Source: Pseudobutyrivibrio sp. MD2005
GTDB taxonomy: Bacteria; Bacillota; Clostridia; Lachnospirales; Lachnospiraceae
NCBI RefSeq assembly: GCF_000621865.1
Contig: NZ_JHXE01000012.1
Span: 124,001 to 188,000, forward strand
Direction: 5' to 3'
Length of the DNA: 64,000 bases
Under the pieces are notes generated by a model. It made no database searches. It was not told the DNA's origin and saw only the letters and a program-made list of their open reading frames with translations. A program made the translations under genes and the position numbers. Positions 1 to 9,965 of this stretch are shown here, piece after piece (position 1 is the first letter of the stretch; each line of letters starts with the position of its first letter).

Positions 1-1515
1 TGGAGTCTGCTGATATTCCTTAAGATAAGCTGTATGCTTAACAATCTCATCAATCTCTTCCTTTGAAAGTGAGGCCTTCTTAGCAGCAAGCTTGCTCTTA
101 AGCTCCTCGTCATCCCTTGCTGTAAGTCCCTGCTTTGGTCTGAGAGTTACAATTGATTTATGATTGTTTGAAAGCAAATAAACATCTGCAATATAATCAA
201 AAAGACCATTATCAACTCTAGTTTTAATTTTATCTAAAATCTCAACAGCATGCAGGTGTAGGAACGGTCTATTCTTATCGTAGAGCCAACTGTCAAGCAA
301 CTGAAGTCCTATAATAAGCCCCTTTGGTGCGCTACCAAAATCAAGCTCTCTGGCCCTAAACTGTTCTCCGTTAATTGCGGCAAACAATGTCTTTTTATCG
401 ATACTCTTTGCAATTTCATTCTTAAGAGTAGTTTCGATTATGTTTACGAATTTATCCTTATCTTCTTCATTTGCACCTCTGGCAACAATTGAAAAGTACA
501 TCTGTCGCTGAGAAGATTCAAATGAGCACTCCACATCTTCTGCAATATTAGCATCGATAAGCGCCTTATAAAGCGGAGCTCCTGGTGCCGATACAAGAGC
601 ATAATTGAGAATATCAAAGGCTCTGTACATATTAGGATCTAAAACGTCACCTATGCAGACATTATATGAAAGATACGCATTGTTCTTAACATCCTGATCT
701 GCACCAATTGGATAATCGATAGTAAGCTCTACCGGCTTATCAAATGGCTTCTGCATCTGTATCTCAGAATCTACTTCAAGATAATCGTAGTGTCTAAGGT
801 ATTTTTTATCCAAATATTCTAATATTTCATCAATATCAACATCTCCATATACGTAGATATAGGAATTGCTTGGATGATAGTATTTGCTATGGAAAGCTAA
901 AAAATCCTCATAAGTAAGACTTGGAATAACCTTTGGATCACCGCCAGATTCTATGGCATAAGTAGTCTCTGGGAACAGTGAATTAAGGATTTGCCTAGAT
1001 AGTACATCATCAGGAGATGAATAAGCGCCCTTCATTTCGTTGTATACAACACCGTTGATGGTTAAATCGCTTTCAGGATTTTCCATCTCGTAATGCCATC
1101 CCTCCTGCTCAAATATCTCACGGTATTTGTAGATATTTGGATGGAAAACTGCATCCATATATACATCGATAAGATTCATATAGTCAGCATCATTTGTGCT
1201 GGCAATAGGATAAACTGTCTTATCTGGATATGTCATAGCATTAAGGAAGGTGTTAAGACTTCCCTTAACAAGCTCCACAAAAGGATCCTTCACCGGATAT
1301 TTATCAGACCCGCAAAGAACTGTGTGCTCAACAATATGTGCAACACCAGTGGAATCCTTTGGAGGTGTTCTGAAACCTATGTAAAAGACCTTGTTTGTGT
1401 CATCGTTTGATATGAAACAGATTCTAGCCTTTGTTTTCTTGTGTTCAAAAATAAATCCTAAAGAATCAAGCCCCTCCAACTTTTCTTCTTTAAGTAACTC
1501 GTATGCTTTGTTCAA
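1..1515 (-). CDS. M16C (presequence-protease-like) zinc metallopeptidase, N-terminal part
   Basis: The first 505 residues are present; the gene runs off the left edge. The inverted zinc motif HxxEH is seen as HIVEH at residues 60-64, with a downstream NEMKG segment near residue 160 that supplies the usual third ligand. The order (catalytic M16 domain, then inactive M16-like region) and the text fit the large single-chain M16C family (PreP/Cym1-like), which degrades peptides. No ATG is available at the start; TTG at 1515 is chosen because AGAAAGG lies 7 bases upstream and an in-frame stop lies just before it. It follows mscS by 24 bases, so the two are probably co-transcribed. Substrate and location are not visible; no signal peptide is seen. 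Confidence 0.9.
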   Translation of the reverse strand, partial: MNKAYELLKEEKLEGLDSLGFIFEHKKTKARICFISNDDTNKVFYIGFRTPPKDSTGVAHIVEHTVLCGSDKYPVKDPFVELVKGSLNTFLNAMTYPDKTVYPIASTNDADYMNLIDVYMDAVFHPNIYKYREIFEQEGWHYEMENPESDLTINGVVYNEMKGAYSSPDDVLSRQILNSLFPETTYAIESGGDPKVIPSLTYEDFLAFHSKYYHPSNSYIYVYGDVDIDEILEYLDKKYLRHYDYLEVDSEIQMQKPFDKPVELTIDYPIGADQDVKNNAYLSYNVCIGDVLDPNMYRAFDILNYALVSAPGAPLYKALIDANIAEDVECSFESSQRQMYFSIVARGANEEDKDKFVNIIETTLKNEIAKSIDKKTLFAAINGEQFRARELDFGSAPKGLIIGLQLLDSWLYDKNRPFLHLHAVEILDKIKTRVDNGLFDYIADVYLLSNNHKSIVTLRPKQGLTARDDEELKSKLAAKKASLSKEEIDEIVKHTAYLKEYQQTP

Positions 1516-1539
1516 AATTATGCCTTTCTAATTCCCCAA

Positions 1540-2427
1540 TTATAATTGTTTTAAATTTACATCAAGCTGATTGAAGCAAATCTCTATATCAGCTTCATCA
1601 AATCTTCTTTTAATTTCTTCAAGTGTTTCCCATTTTACAGGCCAATACTGGCTAGTGGCTACTGCAAAACGAAGCCCAATCTTAACAGAACTATCAGATA
1701 AGTCCGCAACGAATGTCTGTATTGGTGCAAGCTCTAATCTATGCTCAGTCTTCTCTGCAATATCCTGAAGAATTTCCTTTGCTCTCTTGATATCACTGTC
1801 ATAACTGATTCCAACTGTTTCGTTGAAAAGCCTATACTCCTGGGCTGTGCAGTTTGTAAGAGAAGCTGCTGAAAGTGTACCATTTGGTATCTGAACTAAT
1901 CTACCATCAACCATCTTAAGTGTTGTGTAGATGATATTGATTCTGCTAACTGTGCCTTCCTGGCCAGTTGCATGCTCAATAATGTAATCCCCTACTTTGA
2001 ATGGATGCATCAAAAGAATAAGAATGCCTCCTGCAAAATTTGAAAGTGCTCCCTGCAACGCTAAACCAATTGTCACACCAAGACCTGCAACTGCCGCAGA
2101 GATAGATGTGGTGGTAACGCCAAACAATCCAAGGATTATAGTAATAAGAATGATGTACATAATCCATCTGAGAACAGACTCTAGGAATGTCTCAACACCA
2201 GGATCTACGTCCTTAAGGCTCATCGCCTTATGAAAAATCTTTATAATAGCCTTTATAATTCTTGTACCAATAAAAAATACAACTATCGCTAAAACTGCGC
2301 ACCATAAAAAGCTCCAAAACTTTGGAATCAAGCTTTCTAGCTGCTGCTGAATTACGCCTTTTTGAATATCTTCAACCAAATCTTCTGGTAAAGGTGCCGC
2401 TGTATCTGCTGTAAGTAATAACATCAT
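1540..2427 (-). CDS. mscS: Small-conductance mechanosensitive channel, MscS family
   Basis: A 295-residue membrane protein of normal length for short MscS channels. Hydrophobic segments lie near residues 37-58, 80-103 and 105-135. The last is the pore helix with the Gly/Ala pattern AGLGVTIGLALQGALSNFAG followed by PFKVGDYI, which is the family signature leading into the beta domain. Such channels open under membrane tension and release solutes during osmotic downshock. Two ATGs are adjacent (2427 and 2424); GGAGG sits 4 or 7 bases upstream, so the second may be used. It leads a two-gene unit with the M16 peptidase. Confidence 0.93.
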   Translation of the reverse strand: MMLLLTADTAAPLPEDLVEDIQKGVIQQQLESLIPKFWSFLWCAVLAIVVFFIGTRIIKAIIKIFHKAMSLKDVDPGVETFLESVLRWIMYIILITIILGLFGVTTTSISAAVAGLGVTIGLALQGALSNFAGGILILLMHPFKVGDYIIEHATGQEGTVSRINIIYTTLKMVDGRLVQIPNGTLSAASLTNCTAQEYRLFNETVGISYDSDIKRAKEILQDIAEKTEHRLELAPIQTFVADLSDSSVKIGLRFAVATSQYWPVKWETLEEIKRRFDEADIEICFNQLDVNLKQL

Positions 2428-2480
2428 AAATCCTCCCTCTTCGTTACAATCCGTTAAATTATATCACACTTTAGGGCATG

Positions 2481-2505
2481 AAAAAAGCGGTAGAAATCTA
2501 CCGCT
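2481..2505 (-). terminator. Rho-independent terminator after the leu-ilv-ser operon
   Basis: On the minus strand a 9-bp stem AGCGGTAGA/TCTACCGCT is followed by six T residues, immediately after the DUF1015 stop codon. It ends the long amino-acid operon before mscS. Confidence 0.85.
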
Positions 2506-2509
2506 CGTC

Positions 2510-3745
2510 TTATATCAAATGTATAAACAGTCCACTTCTAAGCTTTGGCTCAAACCAAGTAGACTTTGGTGGCATCAAAAGTCCTGCATCTGCCACATCA
2601 AATAATTCTGTAATACTTGTAGGATACATTGCAAATGCAACCTTGCAATCTGTAGCACAGCGTCTTTCAAGCTCTTCGAGGCCTCTGATACCGCCGACAA
2701 AGTCAATTCTATCGCTTGTCTTTGGATCATCGATTCCAAGTAATGGCTCTAACACTAGATTTTGTAATAATGAAACATCAAGACCTTCTACTGGGTCATC
2801 GCTAGTGAATTCTTCAAGCACCTGAAGAAGGTACCATGTACCATCCATGTACATGCTAAATTGTCCTTTTTTATCAGGGCGAATTGGTGTATCTGATGTC
2901 TTGAGAATGTCCGCTATATTCTCAAGTTCCATCAAGAATTCATCTTCCGCAAGCCCGTTTAAATCCTTTACAACTCTGTTGTAATCATAGATTTTAAGCT
3001 CATCATCTGGAAAGAGCACTGATAAAAAGAAATTATATGGTTCGTCTCCCTTATAACCTGGATTCTCCTGGCGGCGTTTCAAGCCCACCTTTACTGCGCT
3101 AGCAGCTCTATGATGTCCATCTGCAATATAAATCGAATCCATCTTGTCAAATGTTGTTGCAAGTAGGGCACAGGTCACTTTATCATCAATAACCCAGCAG
3201 CGATGTCCAATTCCATCTTCCGCTACAAAATCATAAATTGGAAGTCTGCTTTTTGCCTTTGCAACTATGCTATTTATGGTAGCATCACTTCTATATGCAA
3301 GGAAAATAGGTCCAGTCTGTGCACTGCAAGTGTCTACATGACGAATTCTGTCCTGCTCCTTCTCTTCCCTGGTATTTTCATGCTTTTTGATTACACCATT
3401 AAGATAATCATCTATTGAAGCGCAAGCAACAATCCCCGTCTGTGAACGGCCATCCATCGTAAGCTCATATACATAATAGAAGTATTGCTCGTCTTGAATA
3501 AATCTCCCTTGAGCAACCCATTCCTGAAGCATGCTGGCAGCTTTCTCATAGACCTCGTCAGAATACATATCAACATCAGGCGCGAACTGAGTCTCAGGTC
3601 TATCTATTGCTAGAAAAGAATCTGGCTGCTCTTTAACTTTTTCGTAGGCTTCTGCTCTACTGTATACATCATAAGGAAGCGCTGCAATCTTTGCAGCTTC
3701 TTCCTTTGTTGGTCTTACCGCTGGAAATGGAACTATATATGCCAT
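2510..3745 (-). CDS. DUF1015 family protein coupled to serA
   Basis: A 411-residue protein of the DUF1015 family, recognised by its start (VPFPAVRP, then LPYDVYS) and by the conserved stretches KKHENTREEKEQDR (residues 120-133) and ADGHHRAASA (208-217). The DGHHR loop resembles the GxxR loop of ParB/sulfiredoxin-fold proteins; that is my comparison, not a proven fold. Its ATG overlaps the serA stop by one base (TAATG), so translation is coupled. The family often sits beside serA and serC in clostridia. No serB is present in the window, so a role in phosphoserine or serine metabolism is a reasonable but unproven guess. It could also be a regulator of the pathway. Confidence 0.8.
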   Translation of the reverse strand: MAYIVPFPAVRPTKEEAAKIAALPYDVYSRAEAYEKVKEQPDSFLAIDRPETQFAPDVDMYSDEVYEKAASMLQEWVAQGRFIQDEQYFYYVYELTMDGRSQTGIVACASIDDYLNGVIKKHENTREEKEQDRIRHVDTCSAQTGPIFLAYRSDATINSIVAKAKSRLPIYDFVAEDGIGHRCWVIDDKVTCALLATTFDKMDSIYIADGHHRAASAVKVGLKRRQENPGYKGDEPYNFFLSVLFPDDELKIYDYNRVVKDLNGLAEDEFLMELENIADILKTSDTPIRPDKKGQFSMYMDGTWYLLQVLEEFTSDDPVEGLDVSLLQNLVLEPLLGIDDPKTSDRIDFVGGIRGLEELERRCATDCKVAFAMYPTSITELFDVADAGLLMPPKSTWFEPKLRSGLFIHLI

Positions 3746-4908
3746 TATTTAACCACCCTAACTTTGATTACTCCATCAACCTTCTCAATTTCTGCTATCT
3801 GCGCATCAGTAAGCTTTGTTCCAAGATCAAGTAACGTATATGCGAAGTCACCACGGCTCTTGTTGGTCATATCTTCTACGTTTACATCATCCTTACTGAG
3901 GATTGTTGTAAATGAAGCGATAAGGCCTGCCTTATTCTTATGAAGAATAGCTACACGGCTCTCTGTCTGGCAGATTCCCATATCGCAATCTGGATAGTTT
4001 ACAGAATGGCAGATGTTACCATTTTCCATGTAATCCATAACTTCTTTAACTGCCATGATTGCACAGTTATCTTCTGCTTCTTCTGTAGATGCACCAAGAT
4101 GAGGTGTACAAATAACACCCTTCTTGCCAGCAACCGTTGGATTAGCAAAGTCTGTAACATAATGACGAATCTTGCCTGATTCGATTCCGTTCATAACAGC
4201 CTGCTCATCAACAAGTAAATCTCTAGCAAAGTTAAGAATAACTACGCCCTTCTTCATCATCTGAACAGCTTCTTTATTAATCATGCCCTTTGTAGCATCA
4301 AGAAGTGGAACATGAACTGTAATGAAATCACATTCTTTGTAGATTTCTTCTACGTTTGTAACATGCTTAACATTTCTAGAAAGATTCCATGCTGCATTAA
4401 CCGAAATATATGGGTCATAGCCGAGCACTTCCATGCCTAGTCGATTTGCATCATTTGCAACCTTAACACCGATAGCGCCAAGACCAATAACACCAAGCTT
4501 TTTGCCTGCAATTTCTGTACCTGCAAAAGCTTTCTTTGCCTTTTCAGCTGTCTTTCCTATATTTTCATCTGACTGATTTTCAAGAACCCAATTGATACCG
4601 CCAACGATATCACGTGATGCAAGAAGCATTCCTGCAAAAACAAGCTCCTTTACACCATTTGCGTTAGCACCTGGAGTGTTGAAAACAACGATACCTTCCT
4701 CTGCGCACTTATCAAGAGGGATGTTATTAACACCTGCGCCAGCACGAGCGATACAAGCAAGCTTTTTGCCAAGCTCCATGTCATGCATAGCAGCTGAACG
4801 TACTAAGCATGCCTCAGCATCGCTGATATTCTCTACCTTCTTATAATCTGTAGAAAAGTTTGTAAGTCCCTTATCAGAAATTGGATTTAAGCAATTATAT
4901 GTAAACAT
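3745..4908 (-). CDS. serA: D-3-phosphoglycerate dehydrogenase
   Basis: This enzyme oxidises 3-phosphoglycerate to 3-phosphohydroxypyruvate with NAD, the first step of serine synthesis. The NAD-binding GLGAIG motif is at residues 142-147. The catalytic Arg lies in LNFARD and the catalytic His in CTPHLGAST. The last 65-70 residues form an ACT-type domain, so this is the short 387-residue form with likely serine feedback. It lies between serC (120-base gap holding a hairpin repeat) and the coupled DUF1015 gene. Confidence 0.96.
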   Translation of the reverse strand: MFTYNCLNPISDKGLTNFSTDYKKVENISDAEACLVRSAAMHDMELGKKLACIARAGAGVNNIPLDKCAEEGIVVFNTPGANANGVKELVFAGMLLASRDIVGGINWVLENQSDENIGKTAEKAKKAFAGTEIAGKKLGVIGLGAIGVKVANDANRLGMEVLGYDPYISVNAAWNLSRNVKHVTNVEEIYKECDFITVHVPLLDATKGMINKEAVQMMKKGVVILNFARDLLVDEQAVMNGIESGKIRHYVTDFANPTVAGKKGVICTPHLGASTEEAEDNCAIMAVKEVMDYMENGNICHSVNYPDCDMGICQTESRVAILHKNKAGLIASFTTILSKDDVNVEDMTNKSRGDFAYTLLDLGTKLTDAQIAEIEKVDGVIKVRVVK

Positions 4909-4930
4909 TCTATATGACCTCCTGTAATTT

Positions 4931-5015
4931 GCAAGTTACAGAAACAAGCCTTAGCATTTCTCCGCTCAACTAGCATGTTTCGCTTGAGAAATCAAAGAGC
5001 TTGTTTCCTACTTGC
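4931..5015. repeat. Family A hairpin repeat, copy 1 (serC-serA gap)
   Basis: An 85-base near-perfect fold-back. Outer arms GCAAGT (4931-4936)/ACTTGC (5010-5015), middle arms GAAACAAGC (4941-4949)/GCTTGTTTC (4999-5007), inner arms ATTTCTC (4956-4962)/GAGAAAT (4986-4992). The middle and inner arms recur at 7862-7947 and 27473-27559, while the outer arms differ but stay complementary. It is too long and lacks a T-run for a simple terminator. Confidence 0.85.
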
Positions 5016-5028
5016 TCATCTAAATCTC

Positions 5029-6111
5029 TTATGAATTTGCCTCTTCAAAATTACGCATAAACTCAACAAGCTTCTCTACACCTTCGATTGGCATAGCATT
5101 GTAAATAGAAGCGCGCATACCACCAACAGTTCTGTGTCCCTTAAGGTTTACAAAACCTGCTGCTGTTGCCTCTTTTACAAACTTAGCATCAAGCTCTTCG
5201 TTTCCAGTAACAAATGGTACGTTCATAAGAGAACGATCTTCTTTTCTTACTGTACCCTTGAAAAGCTTTGAAGAATCAAGATAATCATATAAAATCTTAG
5301 CCTTCTTCTCGTTAAGCTCCTTCATAGCTGAAAGGCCGCCGTTTTTAAGAAGCCACTTGAACACCTTGCCACAAATGTAGATATCGTAGCATGGAGGTGT
5401 ATTGTAAAGGCTGTCATTGTCTGCCTGTGTCTTGTATTTAAGCATTGTAGGTGTGCCTGGAAGTACATCATCGCGGATAAGATCCTCTCTGATAATTACG
5501 ATAACCATACCTGCTGGTCCTACATTCTTCTGAACGCCACCATAGATGATGCCGTACTTTGTAACATCAACTGGCTCTGAAAGGAAGCATGAACTTACGT
5601 CAGCTACCAAATCTTTCCCCTTTGTATTTGGAAGAGTCTTAAACTTTGTGCCATAGATTGTGTTGTTCTCACAGATATACACATAATCCATATCATCTGT
5701 AATAGGAAGGTCTGAACAATCTGGAATATAGCTGAATGTTTCGTCAGCTGATGATGCAAGCTCTACTGCCTCACCATACATCTTTGCTTCCTGATACGCC
5801 TTCTTTGCCCACTGTCCTGTGATGATATAGCCAGCTTTCTTATTCTTCATAAGGTTCATAGGAATTGCTGCAAACTGCTGGCTTGCTCCTCCCTGAAGGA
5901 AAAGAACCTTATAGTTATCAGGGATGTTCATAAGAGTTCTAATATCAGCTTCTGCCTCTTTGATAATGTCATCAAAAACCTTTGAACGGTGGCTCATCTC
6001 CATTACAGACATGCCACAGCCCTTGTAATCTAGCATTTCATCCGCTGCTTCTCTTAGGACCTCCTCTGGTAAAACTGCTGGTCCTGCACTAAAATTGTAA
6101 ACTCTGCTCAT
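5029..6111 (-). CDS. serC: Phosphoserine aminotransferase
   Basis: PLP enzyme that transaminates 3-phosphohydroxypyruvate to phosphoserine with glutamate. Length 360 is standard. The N-terminus YNFSAGPAVLPEEVL and the PLP lysine in YGGVQKNVGPAG are diagnostic, as is the C-terminal HRTVGGMRASIYNAMP. AAGGAG lies before the ATG. It follows ilvB by 24 bases, so serine synthesis is joined to the branched-chain genes in one transcript. Confidence 0.97.
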   Translation of the reverse strand: MSRVYNFSAGPAVLPEEVLREAADEMLDYKGCGMSVMEMSHRSKVFDDIIKEAEADIRTLMNIPDNYKVLFLQGGASQQFAAIPMNLMKNKKAGYIITGQWAKKAYQEAKMYGEAVELASSADETFSYIPDCSDLPITDDMDYVYICENNTIYGTKFKTLPNTKGKDLVADVSSCFLSEPVDVTKYGIIYGGVQKNVGPAGMVIVIIREDLIRDDVLPGTPTMLKYKTQADNDSLYNTPPCYDIYICGKVFKWLLKNGGLSAMKELNEKKAKILYDYLDSSKLFKGTVRKEDRSLMNVPFVTGNEELDAKFVKEATAAGFVNLKGHRTVGGMRASIYNAMPIEGVEKLVEFMRNFEEANS

Positions 6112-6135
6112 TATTCTTTCTCCTTTTCTTTAGAG

Positions 6136-7806
6136 TTAATCTTCTTCGAAAAATTCGTTGATAGGTGCGCCCGGTGCTACCATTGGCCATACTTTGTCAT
6201 CAGAATTGATGATACAGTCAATGAGCACAGGCTTCTCGGAGGACAGCGCCTCCTTAAGAGCCGATCTGAATTCTTCTTGAGTAGTAACTCTAATTCCCTT
6301 AGCCCCCATAGCCTCGGCTAACATAACATAATCCACTCCGTCATCGAGGACTGTTGCAGAATAATGCTTGTTATAGAAAATTGTCTGCCACTGTCGTACC
6401 ATTCCAAGTACATGATTGTTAACAACAATCTCTATAATAGGAAGTTTTTCTCGAGATGCAGTCGCCATCTCGTTCATGTTCATTCTAAAGCAACCATCAC
6501 CAGCAATATTAATTACTTTTTTATCTGGATTTCCTGTCTTGGCTCCAATAGCTGCTCCAAGGCCATAGCCCATTGTTCCAAGACCACCTGATGTAAGTAA
6601 CTGATGTGGTTTCTTATATTTATAATACTGAGCCGCCCACATTTGATGCTGGCCGACTTCTGTAGTGATAATTGCATCACCCTTAGTCTGACGATATGTT
6701 TCAGCAACAATAAACTGACCTGAAAGACCTTCAGCTGGAACCACAAGTGGATACTTTTCTGAAAGCTCTTTAGTGTGCTTCATCCAAGCTTCATGATTCT
6801 GCTCGTCAAGAATCTTATTCATTCTAGATAAGATTTCTTTAACATCACCTATGATTGAATGATCTGTCATTATATTTTTATTGATTTCCGCTGGATCCAC
6901 ATCAAACTGTAAAATCTTAGCGTTGCTTGCAAACTTTTCTGGATTACCAAGGACTCTATCTGAGAATCTTGTTCCAATAGCGATAAGCAAATCACACTCA
7001 GAAACGCTTAAGTTAGAAGCTTTGCAGCCATGCATACCTAACATCCCAAGGTATCTCTCATCAGTACCATTGAAGGCGCCTTTTCCCATAAGTGTGTCGC
7101 ACACTGGGGCATCAACAAGCTCAACAAATTTCTTAAGCTCTTTAGCTGCTCCTGCAATTACAGCACCACCGCCAACAAATACTACTGGCTTCTTTGCCTT
7201 CTTTATCATATTTACAGCTTCTACCAATGCAGCCTCTGTAATGCTCTTCTTAACTCGACCTACAGGAATAGGCTTCATTGGCATAAACTCACATTTTTTC
7301 TTTAAGTCTGTAACATCCTTTGGCACATCAATAAGAACTGGGCCAGGACGTCCGCTCTTTGCAATGACGAAAGCTCTACGAATTGTCTCTGCCAAATCTT
7401 TTATATCTTTAACAATAAAATTATGCTTTGTTATAGGCATTGTGATGCCTGAAATATCAATCTCCTGAAATGAATCTTTTCCAAGCAAAGAAACATTTAC
7501 ATTACATGTGATTGCAATCAAAGGAACTGAATCCATGTGAGCTGTAGCAATTCCTGTAACAAGGTTTGTTGCACCAGGGCCACTTGTTGCAAAGCATACA
7601 CCTACCTTGCCGGTAGACCTTGCGTATCCATCAGCTGCATGTGCAGCCCCCTGTTCGTGGCTTGTAAGTACATGATGAATCTCATCCTTATGCTTATAAA
7701 GCTCATCATAAAGATTAAGGATTGCCCCACCAGGATAACCAAATACTGTATCTACCCCTTGTTCTTTCAAACATTCAATTATTATCTCTGAACCATTTAA
7801 TAACAT
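6136..7806 (-). CDS. ilvB: Acetolactate synthase, catalytic (large) subunit
   Basis: Thiamine-diphosphate enzyme that condenses two pyruvates, or pyruvate with 2-oxobutyrate, for valine, leucine and isoleucine synthesis. Three TPP-enzyme domains are visible over 556 residues: the catalytic Glu in TSHEQGAAHAADGYAR near residue 50, the central FAD/nucleotide-type domain, and the GDGCFRMNMNE metal-TPP motif. No regulatory small subunit (ilvN) is adjacent, and none is seen in the window. A catabolic AlsS role is less likely given the neighbours ilvD, leuB and serC. Confidence 0.95.
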   Translation of the reverse strand: MLLNGSEIIIECLKEQGVDTVFGYPGGAILNLYDELYKHKDEIHHVLTSHEQGAAHAADGYARSTGKVGVCFATSGPGATNLVTGIATAHMDSVPLIAITCNVNVSLLGKDSFQEIDISGITMPITKHNFIVKDIKDLAETIRRAFVIAKSGRPGPVLIDVPKDVTDLKKKCEFMPMKPIPVGRVKKSITEAALVEAVNMIKKAKKPVVFVGGGAVIAGAAKELKKFVELVDAPVCDTLMGKGAFNGTDERYLGMLGMHGCKASNLSVSECDLLIAIGTRFSDRVLGNPEKFASNAKILQFDVDPAEINKNIMTDHSIIGDVKEILSRMNKILDEQNHEAWMKHTKELSEKYPLVVPAEGLSGQFIVAETYRQTKGDAIITTEVGQHQMWAAQYYKYKKPHQLLTSGGLGTMGYGLGAAIGAKTGNPDKKVINIAGDGCFRMNMNEMATASREKLPIIEIVVNNHVLGMVRQWQTIFYNKHYSATVLDDGVDYVMLAEAMGAKGIRVTTQEEFRSALKEALSSEKPVLIDCIINSDDKVWPMVAPGAPINEFFEED

Positions 7807-7861
7807 ATCTTTACCTTTCTCGTATCGTATATACGCTGGCTACGTTCGCGAGCACCCCTTC

Positions 7862-7947
7862 GACTGTTACGCTCACAAGCATTATGATTTCTTCGCTTCG
7901 CATAGAAAGCTCCGCTCAAGAAATATAATAGCTTGTTAGCTACAGTC
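7862..7947. repeat. Family A hairpin repeat, copy 2 (ilvB-ilvD gap)
   Basis: An 86-base fold-back with outer arms GACTGT (7862-7867)/ACAGTC (7942-7947), middle arms ACAAGC (7875-7880)/GCTTGT (7931-7936) and inner arms ATTTCTT (7887-7893)/AAGAAAT (7918-7924). It shares the middle and inner arms with the copies at 4931 and 27473. It sits directly beside a GC-rich family G repeat. Confidence 0.82.
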
Positions 7948-7984
7948 TTAATTATGTATATAATCCGCCAGCTCAGCTAATCTT

Positions 7985-8114
7985 GCGGCTACTCAACCTA
8001 GGCAAGCGCGAGCAGGGGATACCGTGCCGAGCGAGGGAGGACCTACGCCGGCGGTAGGACCCTCGCGAAGGTGCGGAGGGTGCCCTGCGGGAGCACGAAA
8101 ACCTACGAAGCCGC
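7985..8114 (+). repeat. Family G GC-rich structured repeat, copy 1 (plus orientation)
   Basis: A GC-rich island in otherwise AT-rich DNA. The conserved core is 8001-8097, starting GGCAAGCGCGAG and ending GGGAGCACG. Its centre CCTACGCCGGCGGTAGG is palindromic and is flanked by GCGAGGG/CCCTCGC. Outer arms GCGGCT (7985-7990)/AGCCGC (8109-8114) close it. Related cores lie at 9831-9928 and 28487-28584 in the opposite orientation. It fills most of the 312-base gap between ilvB and ilvD together with the family A copy; no gene is seen in the gap. Confidence 0.82.
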
Positions 8115-8118
8115 GCTA

Positions 8119-9789
8119 TTAGAATTCTGGTGTACGAAGGATTGCACCGCGGTTTCCTGAGGTTACCTGAGCTGCGTAGCGGCGAAGGTAGCCTGTGGTT
8201 ACTTTAGGCTCGCGTGGTTGCCACTTAGCCTTGCGGGCTGCAAGCTCTTCGTCTGAAACTTTAAGTGTCATTGTGTAATTTGGTATATCGATGGCGATAA
8301 TGTCGCCTTCTTCTACAAGTGCGATAGGACCACCTACGGCTGCCTCTGGCGAAACATGCCCGATGGAAGCTCCACGGCTGGCACCTGAGAAACGACCATC
8401 AGTGATAAGAGCAACTGATGAGCCAAGTCCCATACCTGCAATTGCAGATGTAGGATTGAGCATCTCTCTCATTCCTGGGCCCCCCTTTGGTCCCTCATAG
8501 CGGATGACTACCACATCACCTTCAACGATTTTGCCACCCTTGATAGCTGCAATAGCATCTTCCTCTGAATCAAAGACTCTGGCAGGACCTTCGTGAACAA
8601 GCATCTCTGGAACAACAGCACTACGCTTTACAACAGAACCGTCTGGTGCAAGATTTCCCTTAAGAACTGCAAGTCCACCTGTCTTTGTATATGGGTTATC
8701 CACAGGTCTGATAACCTCTGGATTTTTGTTTATCGCATTTGCGATATTTTCTCCAACAGTTTTTCCTGTAACTGTCAAACAGTCTGTGTTGAGAAGTCCG
8801 ATGTCTGCAAGCTCCTTCATTACAGCCCATACACCGCCTGCCTCGTTAAGGTCTTCCATATATGTAGGACCTGCTGGTGCAAGGTGACAAAGGTTTGGAG
8901 TTTTTTCTGATATCGGATTTGCGAATTCAATATCAAAATCAAAGCCAATCTCATGTGCAATAGCTGGAAGATGAAGCATTGAGTTTGTAGAACAACCAAG
9001 TGCCATATCTACTGTAAGAGCATTAAGGACTGCTTCTTTTGTCATAATCTGGCGAGCTGTAATGCCCTTGTTATACATATCCATAACAGCGTAACCAGCA
9101 CGCTTTGCAAGACGGATTCTTTCTGAATATACTGCTGGGATTGTGCCGTTTCCTCTCAAGCCCATACCAAGTGCCTCTGTAAGGCAGTTCATTGAATTAG
9201 CTGTGTACATGCCCGAACAGCTTCCGCATGTAGGACAAACATTTTCTACGAAGTTCTCTACCTCTTCCTCTGACATATTGCCAGCAGCATGAGCGCCAAC
9301 TGCCTCAAACATAGAAGAAAGCGAACGCTTCTGACCACCCACATGACCTGCAAGCATTGGACCACCTGATACAAATACTGTAGGAAGATCAAGACGAGCT
9401 GCTGCCATAAGAAGTCCTGGAACATTCTTATCACAGTTTGGCACCATAACAAGCGCGTCAAACTGATGAGCAAGTGCCATACACTCTGTAGAGTCAGCAA
9501 TCAAATCACGAGTTACAAGGGAATATTTCATTCCTATATGTCCCATTGCAATACCATCGCAAACTGCGATTGCCGGGAAAACAACTGGAACACCGCCTGC
9601 CTCAGCAACACCAAGCTTTACGGCATCCACGATTTTATCAATATTCATATGGCCTGGTACGATTTCGTTATACGAAGATACAATACCAACCATTGGCTTT
9701 TTCATTTCTTCTGATGTAAACCCAAGTGCATTAAACAACGAACGCGCTGGTGCCTGCTGCATGCCAGCTCTTGCATTATCACTTCTCAT
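8119..9789 (-). CDS. ilvD: Dihydroxy-acid dehydratase
   Basis: Iron-sulphur enzyme that dehydrates 2,3-dihydroxy-isovalerate and its methyl analogue, the third step of valine/isoleucine synthesis. The 556-residue length is standard. Cluster and metal ligands are visible in [10 protein letters not shown] and in [19 protein letters not shown], and the active-site serine region in [16 protein letters not shown]. It lies between leuB and ilvB on the same strand. Both flanking gaps (about 280 and 310 bases) are filled with paired family A-like and G repeats. These may affect mRNA stability or stoichiometry within the operon. Confidence 0.97.
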   Translation of the reverse strand: MRSDNARAGMQQAPARSLFNALGFTSEEMKKPMVGIVSSYNEIVPGHMNIDKIVDAVKLGVAEAGGVPVVFPAIAVCDGIAMGHIGMKYSLVTRDLIADSTECMALAHQFDALVMVPNCDKNVPGLLMAAARLDLPTVFVSGGPMLAGHVGGQKRSLSSMFEAVGAHAAGNMSEEEVENFVENVCPTCGSCSGMYTANSMNCLTEALGMGLRGNGTIPAVYSERIRLAKRAGYAVMDMYNKGITARQIMTKEAVLNALTVDMALGCSTNSMLHLPAIAHEIGFDFDIEFANPISEKTPNLCHLAPAGPTYMEDLNEAGGVWAVMKELADIGLLNTDCLTVTGKTVGENIANAINKNPEVIRPVDNPYTKTGGLAVLKGNLAPDGSVVKRSAVVPEMLVHEGPARVFDSEEDAIAAIKGGKIVEGDVVVIRYEGPKGGPGMREMLNPTSAIAGMGLGSSVALITDGRFSGASRGASIGHVSPEAAVGGPIALVEEGDIIAIDIPNYTMTLKVSDEELAARKAKWQPREPKVTTGYLRRYAAQVTSGNRGAILRTPEF

Positions 9790-9810
9790 TTCTAGACTCC
9801 TTTCATAAAC

Positions 9811-9944
9811 GCGGCCATTTTACGTTTCCATGCTCCCGCAAGCCAACTCCCATTGGGAACAAAAGAAACTCCCCGCCGGCGTGGGTCCCCTCTTTTGTTC
9901 CCATGGGGCCTTCTTGCTCGCGCCTGCCAAGACTGTGTAGCCGC
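9811..9944 (-). repeat. Family G GC-rich structured repeat, copy 2
   Basis: Core 9831-9928 begins TGCTCCCGCA and ends CTCGCGCCTGCC on the plus strand, which is the reverse-complement orientation of copy 1. The shared centre GCCGGCG is kept, but the arms are entirely different: TGGGAACAAAAGA pairs with TCTTTTGTTCCCA. Outer arms GCGGC (9811-9815)/GCCGC (9940-9944) close it. Confidence 0.8.
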
Positions 9945-9965
9945 TTATAAGTATTCTCATCGTAA

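Noticed and set aside
9831-9928. Simple rho-independent terminator after leuB
   Set aside because: The stem is long and GC-rich but has no T-run, and related copies elsewhere show it is a repeat family.
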